In this document: one piece after another, positions 36,226 through 48,321 of the stretch
How positions within the stretch are numbered: position 1 is the stretch's first letter
Layout of the letters: the number at the start of each line of letters is the position of its first letter
Assembly (NCBI GenBank): GCA_030760725.1
Contig: JASWHV010000008.1
Coordinates: 31,654,720 to 31,718,719 of the forward strand
Source: Neostapfia colusana
Lineage: Eukaryota > Streptophyta > Magnoliopsida > Poales > Poaceae
Length of the DNA stretch: 64,000 bases
Reading direction: 5' to 3'
Position numbers and translations under genes: made by a program
Notes under the pieces: generated by a model
Databases searched by the model: none
The model's input: the letters and a program-made list of their open reading frames with translations, nothing else
Told to the model about the DNA's origin: nothing

Positions 36226-37401
36226 ATGGTGAGAGAAAATGCCGGCCGTCAAAGGAGGAACGTCCGTGGCAACCAAGAGGATGACCACATCGAAGTTCCT
36301 AAGAATGACAACCCCGGAGCTGGTGTAAATAACCTGGAACGGTTGATGGCCATGCAGAATCAGCTTATGCAAACCATGATCCAAACTTTGGGTCAGCTGC
36401 AAGCCAACAACAACAACCCTGTTCCTACACCACTGCCACCACCACCGCCACCATCGCCGGCTCACAACCGACTGGGAGAGTTCATGACAACTCGACCGCC
36501 CACTTTTTCTCAAGCTAATGATCCCATGGAGGCTGATGACTGGTTGAAGTGCATGGAGAAGAAGCTTGCCATAGTTCAGTGCAATGACCGAGAGAAAGTT
36601 CTTTTCGCATCGCACCAACTCATGGGAGCAGCCGCTGACTGGTGGGACACTCTCTGCAATGCTCATGACAACCCGGAGACTATTACTTGGACTGAGTTCA
36701 AGGAGATTTTTTGCTCTCATTACATCCCTGCTGGTGTCATGATGCTCAAAAGGCAAGAGTTTGAAGGTCTTCGCCAAGGAAAGAAGAGCGTGAATGAGTA
36801 CCTCAACAAGTTCACGCAACTGTCACGGTATGCCCCGAAGATGTCAACTCAGACCAACGGAAGCAGTACTTGTTCATGAGAGGGTTGAACAGTGAGATCC
36901 AAGTTCAGCTCCTCAACAATGACTATGCGAATCCAGAAGCTGGTTGACAAAGCCACAGTGGTTGAGAGCAAGATCCGGGAAATCGAGCAAGAGGGCAAGA
37001 GAAAGATGCCATACCAGCCACAAGGGAGCAACATACGCCCTCGGTACATGCCCCCAGCTGCACCACAGTATGGATCGTTTCGCCCCAATCAACCACCACA
37101 GCAACGTCCTACTATGCAAGCACCTCGTGTGCCTTTGCCTCCTGCGCCTCGTCCCAACATGGGCACCCCTGCTCAAAACCCCCGCCCCAACGTCCCCGCT
37201 GTCTTGGGCAACAAGGCATGCTTTGCATGCGGAGAAGCGGGACACTTTGCGAGCCAGTGCCCGTGGAAAGGCTTGGGACAGCCAAGCAACGTGCCCAAAC
37301 AGAACCCACGGACGAACAGAGGAGCTAATCAAGGCAACAGTGGGCAGCAGAACTATGCCCGGGGCAACGTGAATCATGTCTCCGCTGAGGAAGCACAATA
37401 G
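36226..37401 (+). pseudogene. Element B gag with compensating frameshifts
   Basis: I chose the ATG at 36226 (MVRENAGRQR) over the in-frame one at 36172 because the earlier codons look like leader and a splice-like cacag precedes it. The gag domain is clear (MEADDWLKC, AADWWDTL, FTQLSRYAP). Near 36838 one base is lost. The gag signature then runs in another frame to about 36930, where the original frame is regained. The out-of-frame segment contains a TGA at 36877. The C-terminal part is Pro/Gln-rich with a zinc knuckle CFACGEAGHFASQC near 37216-37260 and ends at an in-frame TAG (37399) before protease. Confidence 0.85.
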
Positions 37402-38063
37402 GCTGAATACGTCGTGATTGGTATGTTCCTTGCCAACTCTAACCCAGCCACCATTTTATTTGATTCCGGAGCATCACACTCATTAATTTCATCCAAGTAT
37501 GTTGCCAAGTATAATCTACCCATATCACACATGAAATATATTATATTGGTTAATTCTCCCGGTGGAGAGATGAGGACTAATATAGTATGTCCGAAAGTAA
37601 ACCTTAAAATAAGGGGGGGTAGACTTCCTTGCCAACCTCATCGTATTGGATTCCCAAGGGCTTGACATATCTTCATATCATCCAAGTATGTTGCCAAGTA
37701 AAATCTACCCATATCACACATGAAATATACTATATTGGTTAATTCTCCCGATGGAGAGATCAGGACTAATATAGTATGTCCGAAAGTAAACCTTAAAATA
37801 AGGGGGTAGACTTCCTTGCCAACCTCATTGTCTTGGATTCCCAAGGGCTTGACATAATACTCGGAATGGATTGGTTAAGTAAGCACAACAGAGTGATCCA
37901 ATGTGCAGAGAGGAGCGTGCAGTTGACCAACGAGCATGGTACCCGTATCGACTTCGAGTCAGCCCAACCGGAAACCGCGAAGGCAACGTTGAACCACATC
38001 GAAGGAGCAACATTGGACAACATTCCGATGGTTCAAGAATTCTCGGACATGTTCCCGGAATAA
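37402..38063 (+). pseudogene. Element B protease region with 189-bp tandem duplication
   Basis: An aspartic protease signature DSGASHS lies near 37460. From 37489 a 189-bp unit is repeated in tandem (37489-37677 and 37678-37866). Both copies have a disturbed G-run in the same place: seven G in the first (37612-37618) and five in the second, so each shifts frame in the opposite direction. After the second copy the frame gives an ILGMDWL motif and ends at a TAA (38061) just upstream of RT. Confidence 0.85.
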
Positions 38064-39638
38064 CTCCCACCTGACCGGGACATTGAGTTTTCCATTGATT
38101 TGGTGCCCAGGATTGCACGTATAGCAAAGAGGCACTATAGGATGCCCGTTAATGAGCTAGTGGAACTCAAGAAGCAAATCCAGGAGCAGTTAGAAAAGGG
38201 TTTTATATGCCCAAGCTCGTCACCATGGGGAGCCCCCGTGCTCTTCATGGACAAGAAGGATGGGACCCAAAGGATGTGTGTGGATTATAGGTCTCTCAAT
38301 GAGGTGACGATCAAGAATAAATACCCTCTGCCCCGTATAGAGGACCTATTCGACCAAATGAAGGGAGCCCGAGTTTTCTCCAAGATTGATCTTCGGTCGG
38401 GATACTTCCAACTGAAGATTAAGCCCTCCGATATACCCAAGACTGCCTTTCGAACACGGTATGGTTCGTATAAGTACACCGTTATGTCTTTTGGGTTAAC
38501 GAATGCACCAGCATACTTCATGTACCTCATGAACAAGGTCTTCATGGAGTACTTGGACAAGTTCGTCGTGGTTTTCATCGACGAAATCATGGTGTATTCA
38601 AAAAGTGAGGAAGAACATGAAGAACATTTGAGATTGACATTGCAAAAGCTACAGGAGCATCAATTATATGTCAAGCTCAGCAAGTGTCAATTTTGGCTAA
38701 AGGAGATATCGTTCCTAGGCCACATTATCTCCAAGGAAGGAGTATCGGTTGATCCCGGAAAAGTGGGAGATGTTCTGAAGTGGAGCCAACCGCAAAACGT
38801 GAGAGACATTCGGAGTTTTCTTGGGATGGCTGGATACTACCGCCGGTTCATCAAGGACTTCTCCAAAATAGCAAAGTCTATGACGGAGTTACTAATGAAG
38901 GGAAAGGCGTTCCAATGGACCCCAGCGTGTCAACAATACTTTGGGGAGCTCATGAAAAGGCTAACCACGGCGCCGGTTTTGGTATTGCCGGACGTAAGCA
39001 AGAGCTTTGACATATATTGTGACGCATCAAGACAAGGGCTTGGATGTGTGCTCATGCAAGAAGGACAAGTGGTAGCCTATGCTTCGAGGCAACTAAAGAA
39101 ACACAAGCTGAACTACCCCACACATGACTTGGAGCTAGCAGCCGTGGTACATGCCTTGAAGATTTGGAGACATTATATCCTCGGGCACCGATGTGAGATC
39201 TATACGCATCATAAAAGACTCAAGTACATATTCACCCAAACGGATTTGAATTTGAGGCAACGTCGATGGTTGGAACTCATCAAGGATTACGATGTTGGAA
39301 TCAACTACCACCCCGGAAAGGCCAATGTAGTAGCCAATGCATTGAGCCGAAAGGGAGCTTGTCACCATCTCACGGTTCGGGAGCTACCGCCCGAGCTACG
39401 CAAGGAGTTCGAACGGTTACATCTCGGGTTCTTGAACGAGATGGAAGTAATGGAACTCCACTCTTCATTGGAACAAGAGATAAGAGATGGCCAAGCTACG
39501 GATGAGGAAATCAAGGAGATCAAGGAAAGGATCCGACAAGGCATAGAGAAGGACTTTAAGGAAGATGAGAAGGGTACCCTTTGGTTAGGGAAAAGGATCT
39601 GTGTGCCTAACGTGAAGCATATCCGCGACACATTTTAA
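38064..39638 (+). pseudogene. Element B reverse transcriptase and RNase H
   Basis: 512 codons are open from the internal Met at 38100; the homology starts earlier, in the same frame, after the TAA at 38061. RT motifs are PSSSPWGAPV, VDYRSLNEV, FSKIDLRSGY and the active-site box, which reads FIDEIMVYS instead of the usual FIDDI. RNase H reads YCDASRQG and YTHHKR where the family has TDH, and ends NALSRK where it has DALSRK. These changes remove residues expected to bind metal. The frame ends at 39638 through a one-base loss near 39634. Confidence 0.9.
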
Positions 39639-40675
39639 AGGAGGCACATGACTCACTTTCTTCCATACATCCCGGCAGTACAAAGATGTACAAGGACTTG
39701 AAGACCTGTTATTGGTGGGATGGTATGACAAGGGACATAGCTAAATATGTTACCCTACGCGACACATGCCAACGGGTGAAGGCCGAACATCAAAGACCCG
39801 CTGGACTGTTGCAACCCTTGAATGTACCCGAGTGGAAGTGGGAAGACATCAGTATGGATTTCATCGTCGGATTGCCACGTACTCGGTCGGGTTACGACTC
39901 CGTCTGGGTTATTGTGGACCGATTGAGGAAAAAATCTCATTTTCTTCCTGTTAAGATCAAGTACAATGTTGCACAACTAGCCGAGTTGTACATGGAGCAA
40001 ATCGAGTGCCGCCATGGAGTCCCGAAGAGGATAGTTTCAGACCGAGGTACCCAGTTTACCTCTAGGTTCTGGAAGAAACTGCATGAAGCTATGGGTACAC
40101 GACTGGATTTTAGCTCCACTTACCACCCGCAAACCGACGGGCAAACAGAAAGAACAAACCAAATTTTGGAGGACATGTTGGGAGCTTGCGCCTTGAAACA
40201 TGGGCGTAGTTGGGATAGGAGCTTGCCGCATGCCGAGTTCTGCTATAACAACAGCTATCAAGCCAGCTTGAAGATGTCACCTTTTGAAGCATTGTACGGT
40301 AGACGGTGTAGAACGCCGTTGTTTTGGAATGAGACCGGAGAGAACCAAGTAATTGGACCCGAAGTGCTGCAAGAGGCTGAAAAGCAAGTCCAAACGATAC
40401 GGGGGAACTTGAAGGCTGCCCAGTCACGACAGAAAGGCTATGCGGACAATAGGCGAAAGAAGTTGACCTTCGAAGTAGGAGACTTCATATACCTTAAGGT
40501 ATTTCCTATCCGAGGCCAACGACGTTTCAACGTCAAAGGCAAGCTAGCACCTCGCTATATTGGACCGTTTAAGATTTTGGGCAAGCGAGGAGAAGTAGCC
40601 TATCCGCTAGAGCTCCCATGCACCTTTCCGACGTGCATGACGTGTTTCATGTATCTCAACTCAAGAAGTGCTTGA
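39639..40675 (+). pseudogene. Element B integrase
   Basis: Open in another frame from about 39640. The zinc-binding region keeps both His but has TLRDTC where the family has two Cys (first Cys to Arg). The core keeps MDF, SDRGTQF and GQTER as D-D-E. It continues through the GKLAPRYIGPF module until a frame change near 40616, after which the published-type HDVFHVSQL motif lies in the next frame. Confidence 0.9.
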
Positions 40676-40914
40676 GAGTACCAGAAGAACAAGTACCAAT
40701 GGAAGAGCTCGAGCTTCAAGCGGATCTGACCTATGTAGAGCACCCTGTCCGAATTTTGGATGTAAAGGAAAGGGTCACGAGGAACAAAGTGATCCATTGG
40801 TGCAAAATACAATGGAGCCATCACACAGAATCAGAAGCTACATGGGAACGTGAGGAAGACCTCAAGGAAGAATTCCCTCATCTATTCTCCACTCTATCTA
40901 TCTCGAGGGTGTGA
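40617..40914 (+). pseudogene. Element B integrase tail and chromodomain
   Basis: About 98 codons in the frame following the integrase break: VFHVSQLKKC, then a chromodomain-like stretch from YVEHPVRIL to ATWEREEDL, ending at a TGA at 40912. The order and motif match the C-terminus of element A. Presumed to read histone marks and bias insertion to heterochromatin in active relatives. Confidence 0.8.
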
Positions 40915-40920
40915 TTCAAT

Positions 40921-40936
40921 TTAAGGGGGGTAGGTT
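40921..40936 (+). other. Polypurine tract of element B
   Basis: The sequence ttaaggggggtaggtt directly precedes the 3' LTR start TGTAACACC. This is the second-strand primer site. Confidence 0.85.
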
Positions 40937-43900
40937 TGTAACACCCTCAATTTCGTAATTCATGCATGCATTCATAATTCATATAGAGAAACATTTTAAA
41001 AGAAGTAGAAACAGAGAAAGAATCAGAAATATAGCTGAAAAGAGCAAATTCCAGTTCACCGAAGAGCGCTGTAGACATTTCCCGCGGCCTGCTGGCCACG
41101 TGGCGTGTTTGGAGCTCATCCATGCGGAGTGGGGAGAGGTCTGGAACACCGCCAGACACGTAGCAGGCTCTGAGCTAGCCTCTGCAGAAGGGGCGATGTC
41201 CGACCCGCTGAACACGTGTTGCCTCCGGGGCTTGTCTCTTCGGAAAAGCGAGTTCCAGCACTGCAGGACACGTGTTGTCACCGGAGCTAGTCGCTGCGGG
41301 GAAGCAAGGCTCAACCCGCGGGACAAGTGTCATCTTCGGAACTAACCTCCGAGGAGAAGACACTGCAGGACACGTGTCGCTCTCGGAGCTCACTTCCGAG
41401 AGGTCCGGTCCTACTGGACACGTGTCACCTTCGGAGCTTGTCTCCGGGAGGTCCGACACTGTTGGACATGTGTCACCTCCGGAGCTCACCTCTGGGAGGT
41501 CCGACACTACTGGACACGTGTCACCTCCGGAGCTCACCTCTGGGAGGTCTGACACTGTTGGATACGTGTCGACCTCGGAGCTCGTCTCTGAGAAGAAAAG
41601 AAGTTTGGCGCTGCTTGACACGTGGCATTCCCGGAGCTACCTCCGAAGAGAGGGGAGGTCCGGAACTGACACGTGGCGTACGCGGAGCTCGCCTCTGAGG
41701 GAGAGGGAGGTCCCGCCCGCAAAGACACATGGTGCACATGGAGCTCGCCTCCGAGGAGAGGGGAGGTCCCGCCCGCCTGACACACGGCACAACCGGAGCT
41801 CACCTCTGTGGAAAAGGGAAGCCCGGCCTCTGCTGGACACGTGGAGCCTCCGGAGCTCACCACCGCGAAGGTAACGAGATCCGAAGCGGTTTTTCTTATG
41901 TACGCGCGGGAATGCCAACACGGAAGGAAACCGACACGATTTACACATTGCTACCACACCAAATCGATTAGAGATAAGCTGTTAAGATCCAAAAACAATT
42001 TGAATAGGACTCTTATTCGAATTCCGATCAGAGTAGGACTCTTCTTATTCTGGTTATAAATAGAACCCGAACCAACCCCTTGGTCGTAACATCTTTTCCA
42101 AGCCGACAACTTAGAGGCCCTAGCTCCCAACTCGCCGAGTTAACCCCGTTCGCCGGAATTTAACCGCCGGTGAGCCGCCATTGAAGCCCGACATGATCAC
42201 CGTCGCCAGAAGTGAGCCTGACGATCTGTCTTACTAGGAGGAAAGCCCCGAAGGAAGTAAGGTAGGTCTCCATTACCAGCTTACGACGTCATCACGGTTT
42301 CTTTGCATCTGTTCCCTCGATCCTTCGAACAAAAGTTCTTTATCGTGGACAGATCACGTGTTGATCAGTTTGATTTAGATCTTGAGTCAAGATCATCACC
42401 ACGTCCACATCAGATCTTTACACCCCTGTTCATCGTAAAACCCCATGCAAAGCCACTAAAACATGCAAGAACACGTACGAACTGAAACTGCATCATAGGA
42501 TTAGCATGCATATGCACCATTGCATCTTGAATAAGGTTTGTGCATGATAATTGATTGCTGTGAATCTTGTATGTGTGTGATCATAAATAGAAGGACAAGC
42601 TCAAGGAACTATCCATGAAGGATTTCACAACCAAGACTTTGAGATCCAAGAACAACAGAAGCCACAGGAACAAGGCAAGTGCCCCTTGACCATATTGATC
42701 TCATGTTTTGGAAACTGTTTTGTTTGCGAAAAATGTGTATGCTTGAGTCAACTTGATGGGAAACCCTTTCATAGGAGTTTACTAGTTTTGTTAACCACCC
42801 TTGTCACCGGGAAAGTTTATGAGTCGGGTATGGTCGTTTTTGGGTTTTGCTTCACTGAGTCAATGGGATTATGGGAAGCGAGGTAGAAGTGTCTAGCTAC
42901 TGCACTCATTTGACAATGTTAATGAGAAATTGATGATGATAATGAACATGAATCGGGGGAGATCTAGGCAAGCCTGGTTTGTGGAAGTGGTAGAATGAGA
43001 CATTGGTTTACTTGCCGTAGATCTAAGGACCGGTTCATGCGAGCACATGCCAGGAAAATAGTGCCACCACAAGGCCAAGTATGGGTGGAGCTTAGCTGAC
43101 TAATTAGGTAAGTTGCTAGATTGTTATGGACCGTGGAAGGCGCGGGGAATGGGAGTCGAGTGAGGACTGCCCTGGGAACCGCAAGGCACAAGAGGGGGCC
43201 CGTAGGTGGGAGAATGGTGATTCGAGCCTGCTGGTGAAACCTTAGTAAGTCCATACATCTAGTAGCCCCTTTGTAAAAGCTATTTTGTGATCTCTTGGCC
43301 ATACACCGACGGTTGTGTACTGGTATAATGGAGGTTCTGCAGTCACCGGCGGGTCACGAAATCACAAACTTGTGGGTAAAGTGGTGCCACCTCTGCAGAG
43401 TGTAAAACTATCATGATAGCCGTGCTTCCGGTCACAAGAGCCTGGCCAACTTCCATAATTAGATGGGATGGTTTTTGGGATGGTATTGGTTTGGTTTGGT
43501 TTGGTTTGGTTTGGTCTTTGGATTTGGTTTTCGGGACTGCTGAGTCCGGATAATGAGATTGGTTTCATGACTGTTGAGTCATGGCAATGAGATTTGGTCT
43601 CGGTTATGAGATGGAATTCAATATGAGAAGAGATTGTAGTGAATACAAGATGGTATTCATGAGCATGTGAAAATTTGAGAAAGATAAATGTTCGGATGAG
43701 GTATGAAAAGTTTTGAATCATGATGGAGGTATGTTGATGTTTAAATAAAATGTTGGGATTACATTCACTTAAAGCTAGTTGCTGTTTTTATCATGTTTTG
43801 AGAAATAAACTTTGCTTTCTTCAGTGAGCCTTTTTATACCTACCTTGTTGTAAGCTACATGTCATACTTCTCGCACATGCTGAGTACGATATGTACTCAC

Positions 43901-43944
43901 CCTTGCATTATCATACATCATCAGCAACAGGAGAGGAGTACTTC
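40937..43944 (+). repeat. Element B 3' LTR, part 1
   Basis: Collinear with 21135-24150. It has the G-box array at 41095-41850 and a TATA box ttataaata at 42053-42061. It is broken after acttc (43940-43944) by a solo LTR. A short (ggttt)n run near 43490 is an extra expansion. Confidence 0.9.
41095..41850 (+). repeat. G-box tandem array in element B 3' LTR
   Basis: Same array as at 21290-22045, unit for unit in the regular part, with its own decayed copies (acatgtgtc, acacatgg, acacacgg). It shows that the array was part of the element when it inserted. Confidence 0.9.
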
Positions 43945-46900
43945 TGACACGACCCCACGGTCTTGTCGAGCCAGGATCACGCTGAGGGGTGCTGCGTTGC
44001 ACAACACCGGATAACACACATCAAAGGTACAAAGCGGAAGCAAAGTTTTATTACATAAAGAGGTTTATGAACATTTTTACAACAAAATATGTTAAGTCTA
44101 CACTCACGGGCATAGACTACGCATCAAGTTCACGTTAAGCCCGTGAACGTGTCCTTGCTAGCACACACGCACACTAACACGGCGGCGTGCACGACTCCCA
44201 CTCGACGGGGTTCCCCTCCTGGGGTCCTGTCTCCTCCTCGGGAGTTCCTTCCTCATAGATACCTGCAAAAGCTTCAAACACAAGCAGTGAGAACGAAGGC
44301 TCAGCAAGACTGACCAGTCTCTCCTAAACATGAAACTTCTACATGGGGGTTGATAGGTTACATGAGGTAAAAATCATTTGCAAGGACTCGCCTAATTAGT
44401 GGAACCTTACTTTCAAGTTTTAGCAGCAGGTTGTGGAGAACCTTACGGTAAGGCACATGAGAGAGCCGCAATCAAACAAGAAACGCATTTCTCTCATGTA
44501 CTTTGCCCAAAGTTGAAAAGAACTTTAGTTAGCTCTAAACTACAACAAATCATTAACAATCAAAGTCCATCTTTCAATCAGCAACATTTTAACGTGTAAC
44601 TAGCCTGTTCTTTCTACGTCACGGTACAGTGAACAAGTGGTACTCACTGACCGTGAGGGACGGTGATTATAATCGATTTACACCTGCAGAGTTACCCGAA
44701 TAACCCGTCACGTACGCCCGTACTCAATGTTGCCTACAGCAACCATCACGGATGCCGTACGCAACCACCTTTCACCCATTAGCCAAATGTTGAACCGGTC
44801 CAATCGTCCCGAGCAAGAGGTCTCTGCACGCGCATCTCAGTGCCGCCAGCCGATTTACACCTTGAGCTCTCAACCTACCCTCTGAACGACCAGCTATGCC
44901 TCAACACGCAGCTACCCGAGTTACATCGGTTTCCCGGTTCCCATATAGCCGGTAGGTCTTCGGTACTGTTCTAGCTTGTTCAACAGGCCCGCACACGGCT
45001 CGGTCCTCAATCGACACAAGCGCAGCTATAGCACACAGGCCCCAAAGTCCTGCTGCCCTTACTCTCCGCTCAGTCTCATTTTCTTGCCAGCTGTTTCATG
45101 TGCTATCTCTACCCGAGTCGAATGCCTCTATCCTATGCTCGCAAGTAGTTCCAACTACTCGACTTGCACCGAATCCTACACTATATTAGCATGGCAGTAG
45201 CTAACGGGGTTTGCAATCCTAATCCCAAATCCATGGTTCTCTTGGCTATGCAATTGGGTTTTCAAACATGACTCCAATGCAAGAAGTAATCATACTCAAG
45301 TACGTGCTCAAAACAATAAAAATTTGTAAAAAGGTTAATGCAAACCAGAGCTTGACTTGCTGCTCTTGGTCATAGGCTAGCTGCTCTTCCGGAGTAATGA
45401 AGTCTAGGACTTCGGGTTCCACCTCGACCATAGCGACTACATGAGATACAAGTATATGTGTTAATTTAAATGCATTTGATTTGAATTAAACTTGTGAACG
45501 TTGTAAGTCTTACTAGACAGACCCAATGACTCTGAAATTTTTACTGTGGCTTGGTTACAACCTAAACAAAGACTTGGTCAAGTTTTAGTTGCAGCAAAGC
45601 TCATTTGAGCTCTCCACAAATAATTATGTCCTTGACATTAATTGAAAATCTTAGGGTGTTCTAGGGATTTTCATGGAGCAAGCTATGACTTTCTGAAAAC
45701 TAGATTTTCAGAGGGTTCTAATGGAGTTGGTATCACTTAATTTGAAGGTTCCTAGCTAAAGATATGAGCTAAACAATTTCAGAGGGAATTCTGAAAATGT
45801 TTCTGAACATTTTCTATTTTCTCTGGAACAGTTTTATTAATCACACCATTAGGTGGATCAAATGAGCTCAAATGGATCTGAAATTTTTACGGTAGTTCGG
45901 GGATATTTTGGTGAACATCTCAGCAGAATTTCAGAATTTTCCTCCAAAGGATTCTCCAGTTAAAATTCCAAACAGTTTAAATTTTGTGGAATTAATTCAG
46001 GAGAAATAAGGATTTTCATGAAGTGAAACTTGCTTTGCTGGAAAGTACTCAGAGATCTGAATCCAACAAATTTTGGTTCACCCATTTTGGAGTTTCCTAG
46101 CTAAAGTTATGAGGATTTGAAGTTTGAATGAAATCTGAAAATCAGGGAAAAGTTTAAATCTGCCGGTGGTTCCACGGTACACGTGTCAGACACGGGAGCG
46201 ATGGCACACTGGGGTCTACGGGGTTTTTGCGCGCCAGCACACCAGATCCGAGCCGCAGCCCGATCCCGATTTAAAATACGAGCCGCTGACAGCCTGGTCC
46301 CACCCCCTTCGTCTACCTCTCGCCGCCCGCGCTCTGCCGCCGCGATACCTCGCCGGAGAGCTCGCCGGCAGCCTCTGTGGAGCTCCAAACTTCATGATTC
46401 TGGCCGCCCCTGCCTACTTTCACTCGGGGAACATGATTCCGGGCACAGTTCGTCATGAAAATGGCCGGTACATGGTCGGCGACGAGCGGCAGCCTCGGGA
46501 GAACTTCGGCCGCGTCGGCCGACCTCCCTAGCACCTCAATCACTCGAACAGACGGTCGGGGAGCATCAGTGGACCTTAGGAAAGGTTGACATGAGCTTGA
46601 AGCAGCTCGGGGGAGGCCCGAAGTAGGCCCTCACCGTGCGCCCGATGCTTCCCGCATGATCCGCCGTTGGCAATCTTCGAAATATGCCGTGTACAGGGGT
46701 TCTCCGGCTAAAGGTTGTGAAGGCAACTTGTGCGCCACCAGGTCTAGTATGTGTAGGAGTGGATTGAGACTCTCTAACTCTTCCTACGGTGTGAATTTGT
46801 CAGAACCGTACCCGGAGCTCGGTCTGTACCGAGAAAGGGGAAAACTGGAAATTCACCGCCGGCGATCAAACACTCGGACTGTGGCTCGGAGGTGAGCAGC

Positions 46901-47985
46901 ACCAATCACCAGCGCGTCCAGGGACGCCTTAGATCGGGCCTGACAACCTCCCGGTTGGGCTGTCCAAGGGAGCTCGAAGTGCGGCGGCTTTAGGTTACTG
47001 AATGGAGCTCTCGGTATAGCCGAGATCAACCGATTTCAGCCGAGTTTTAGCGACGGGGAAGAAGGAGGAAGGTTCCTAATACCTTGCCGTAGCTCTGGAG
47101 GAAGCGGAGTGGCTGTGATCGGGGCTCTCTGATCGGTTCCGAGCGGCGAAGGGAAAATTCCCGTCTCTGTGTTCTTGCGAGGAGAAAATGGCGAGGTGGC
47201 TTCAGCCACGGCGTGGGGCGCCTTAAGAAGACCCTGAACCGACTTGTGCCCGCGCGTGGCCAAGCAGCTTCTGGCGCGGCGGCCTCCCTCGGTGGCGAGC
47301 GCAGCTGAAGCCCGAAGACCCGAGGGAGGGAGTTTCAGTCGGTTGATTCACTTCAGTGGCTGACATGTGGGTCCCACTTCCAATTTTAACCCCTGAACTT
47401 AACTCCAATTCACTGTTGTAAGCAGTAAATCCTCAAATGCCCCTGGTGATTTGAATTATTCACCCCTGAGCCATTTGAATTGGTTAGAATTCAAATTGGT
47501 TTTGGTTTGACTGAATTTCAGCACATGTTCAGTTTGAAATTCAAATAAAGTTTGAATTTGCTACACTTAGCTCATGTCAAGATCAACTCCAAATGGAGTG
47601 AAAATTGGTGTGTAAGCTCACAAAAATGTGCTGAGTGAGAATATGCCTCCCACTTTTGAATCCATGGGATAAAAACAGTTTGAATTTGAATTTGGGTTCT
47701 AACTACCCTCTTTCATGCTATACCCAAAAGTACCTCAAAAAGGTTTTGAATTTGGGTAAAACTTGGCATGGACATTCCTAGTAATGTGTAGTGGTTTTCA
47801 ACATGTCCAGCCCCTAGATGATGCATGTCGGAAATACCACTTTTGCATTTTGTGAGTTTATTCTCTAATGAGCATGTTGATAATGGTTACTTGCTCTTCA
47901 AATGTGTTCATCCACTTTCTTCAAATGAGGTATGTGGTGTGGTGATGAACACTTTAAACATGTGTCAAAAACTGAGGCCTTTACA
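43945..47985 (-). mobile_element. Solo LTR related to the LTRs of element A
   Basis: 4041 bp from TGACACGACCCCACGG to GGCCTTTACA, with acttc on both sides (43940-43944 and 47986-47990). The B LTR reads continuously across it. Terminal bases and layout parallel the A LTR (TGTGAGGACCCC ... GGGACCTTTACA): a cggaagc motif near 44035, the acaagaaacgc stretch near 44477, and a GC-rich block near 46250-47350. Overall similarity is much lower than between the two A LTRs. No internal sequence, primer site or coding domain is present, so it fits LTR-LTR recombination leaving a single copy. Confidence 0.8.
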
Positions 47986-48316
47986 ACTTCGAAGAGCATG
48001 TGGAGTACTAGGCGTGTGATACACCGTCAACCTTGCTTGTGGAGTAGGAGATGGAGCCGCTGCTGCTGCTTAGTTTGCTTCCGCACTAGTTTAGAAGACT
48101 TCAGCTGCTAGAATAAGACTTCCACTGCTAAAATAAGACTTCCGCTGCTAGAATGAGTTAGAGACTCATGAGCCATTTTAATAAAACACTATTCATTCGT
48201 GGTTATATATTCTGAATTCAGTTTGTAGATTATATGTGTATGCGTGATGAACATCCTGGGCACACATATACATCATTCCAGGTTCCGTGGTTTTTCCACA
48301 GAACCAGGGCGTCACA
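47986..48316 (+). repeat. Element B 3' LTR, part 2
   Basis: Resumes with acttcgaagagcatgtgg and runs to ggcgtcaca at 48316. It preserves the empty site gcttccgcactag near 48080 into which element C inserted in the other LTR. Three short copies of an agacttccgctgctagaat unit lie at 48098-48160. Confidence 0.85.
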
Positions 48317-48321
48317 GCTCC

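Larger units (their letters stand above)
21135..48316 (+). mobile_element. Element B: Ty3/gypsy chromovirus carrying nested insertions
   Basis: The plus-strand LTR retrotransposon is bounded by the target duplication gctcc. Its 5' LTR is 21135-24235 plus 35388-35580 (split by element C). The interior is 35581-40936. Its 3' LTR is 40937-43944 plus 47991-48316 (split by a solo LTR). Both LTRs rejoin cleanly at about 3.3 kb when the insertions and duplicated target bases are removed. The interior has a Met-tRNA-type primer site, gag, protease, RT, RNase H, integrase, chromodomain and a polypurine tract. The coding region has several frameshifts and stops, a 189-bp tandem duplication and mutated catalytic residues, so it cannot encode a working polyprotein. 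Confidence 0.9.

Noticed and set aside
46107..46543. Possible gene in the GC-rich block of the solo LTR
   Set aside because: Open in several frames on both strands, at the same relative position as the GC-rich block of the A LTR; interpreted as LTR promoter or transcribed region.
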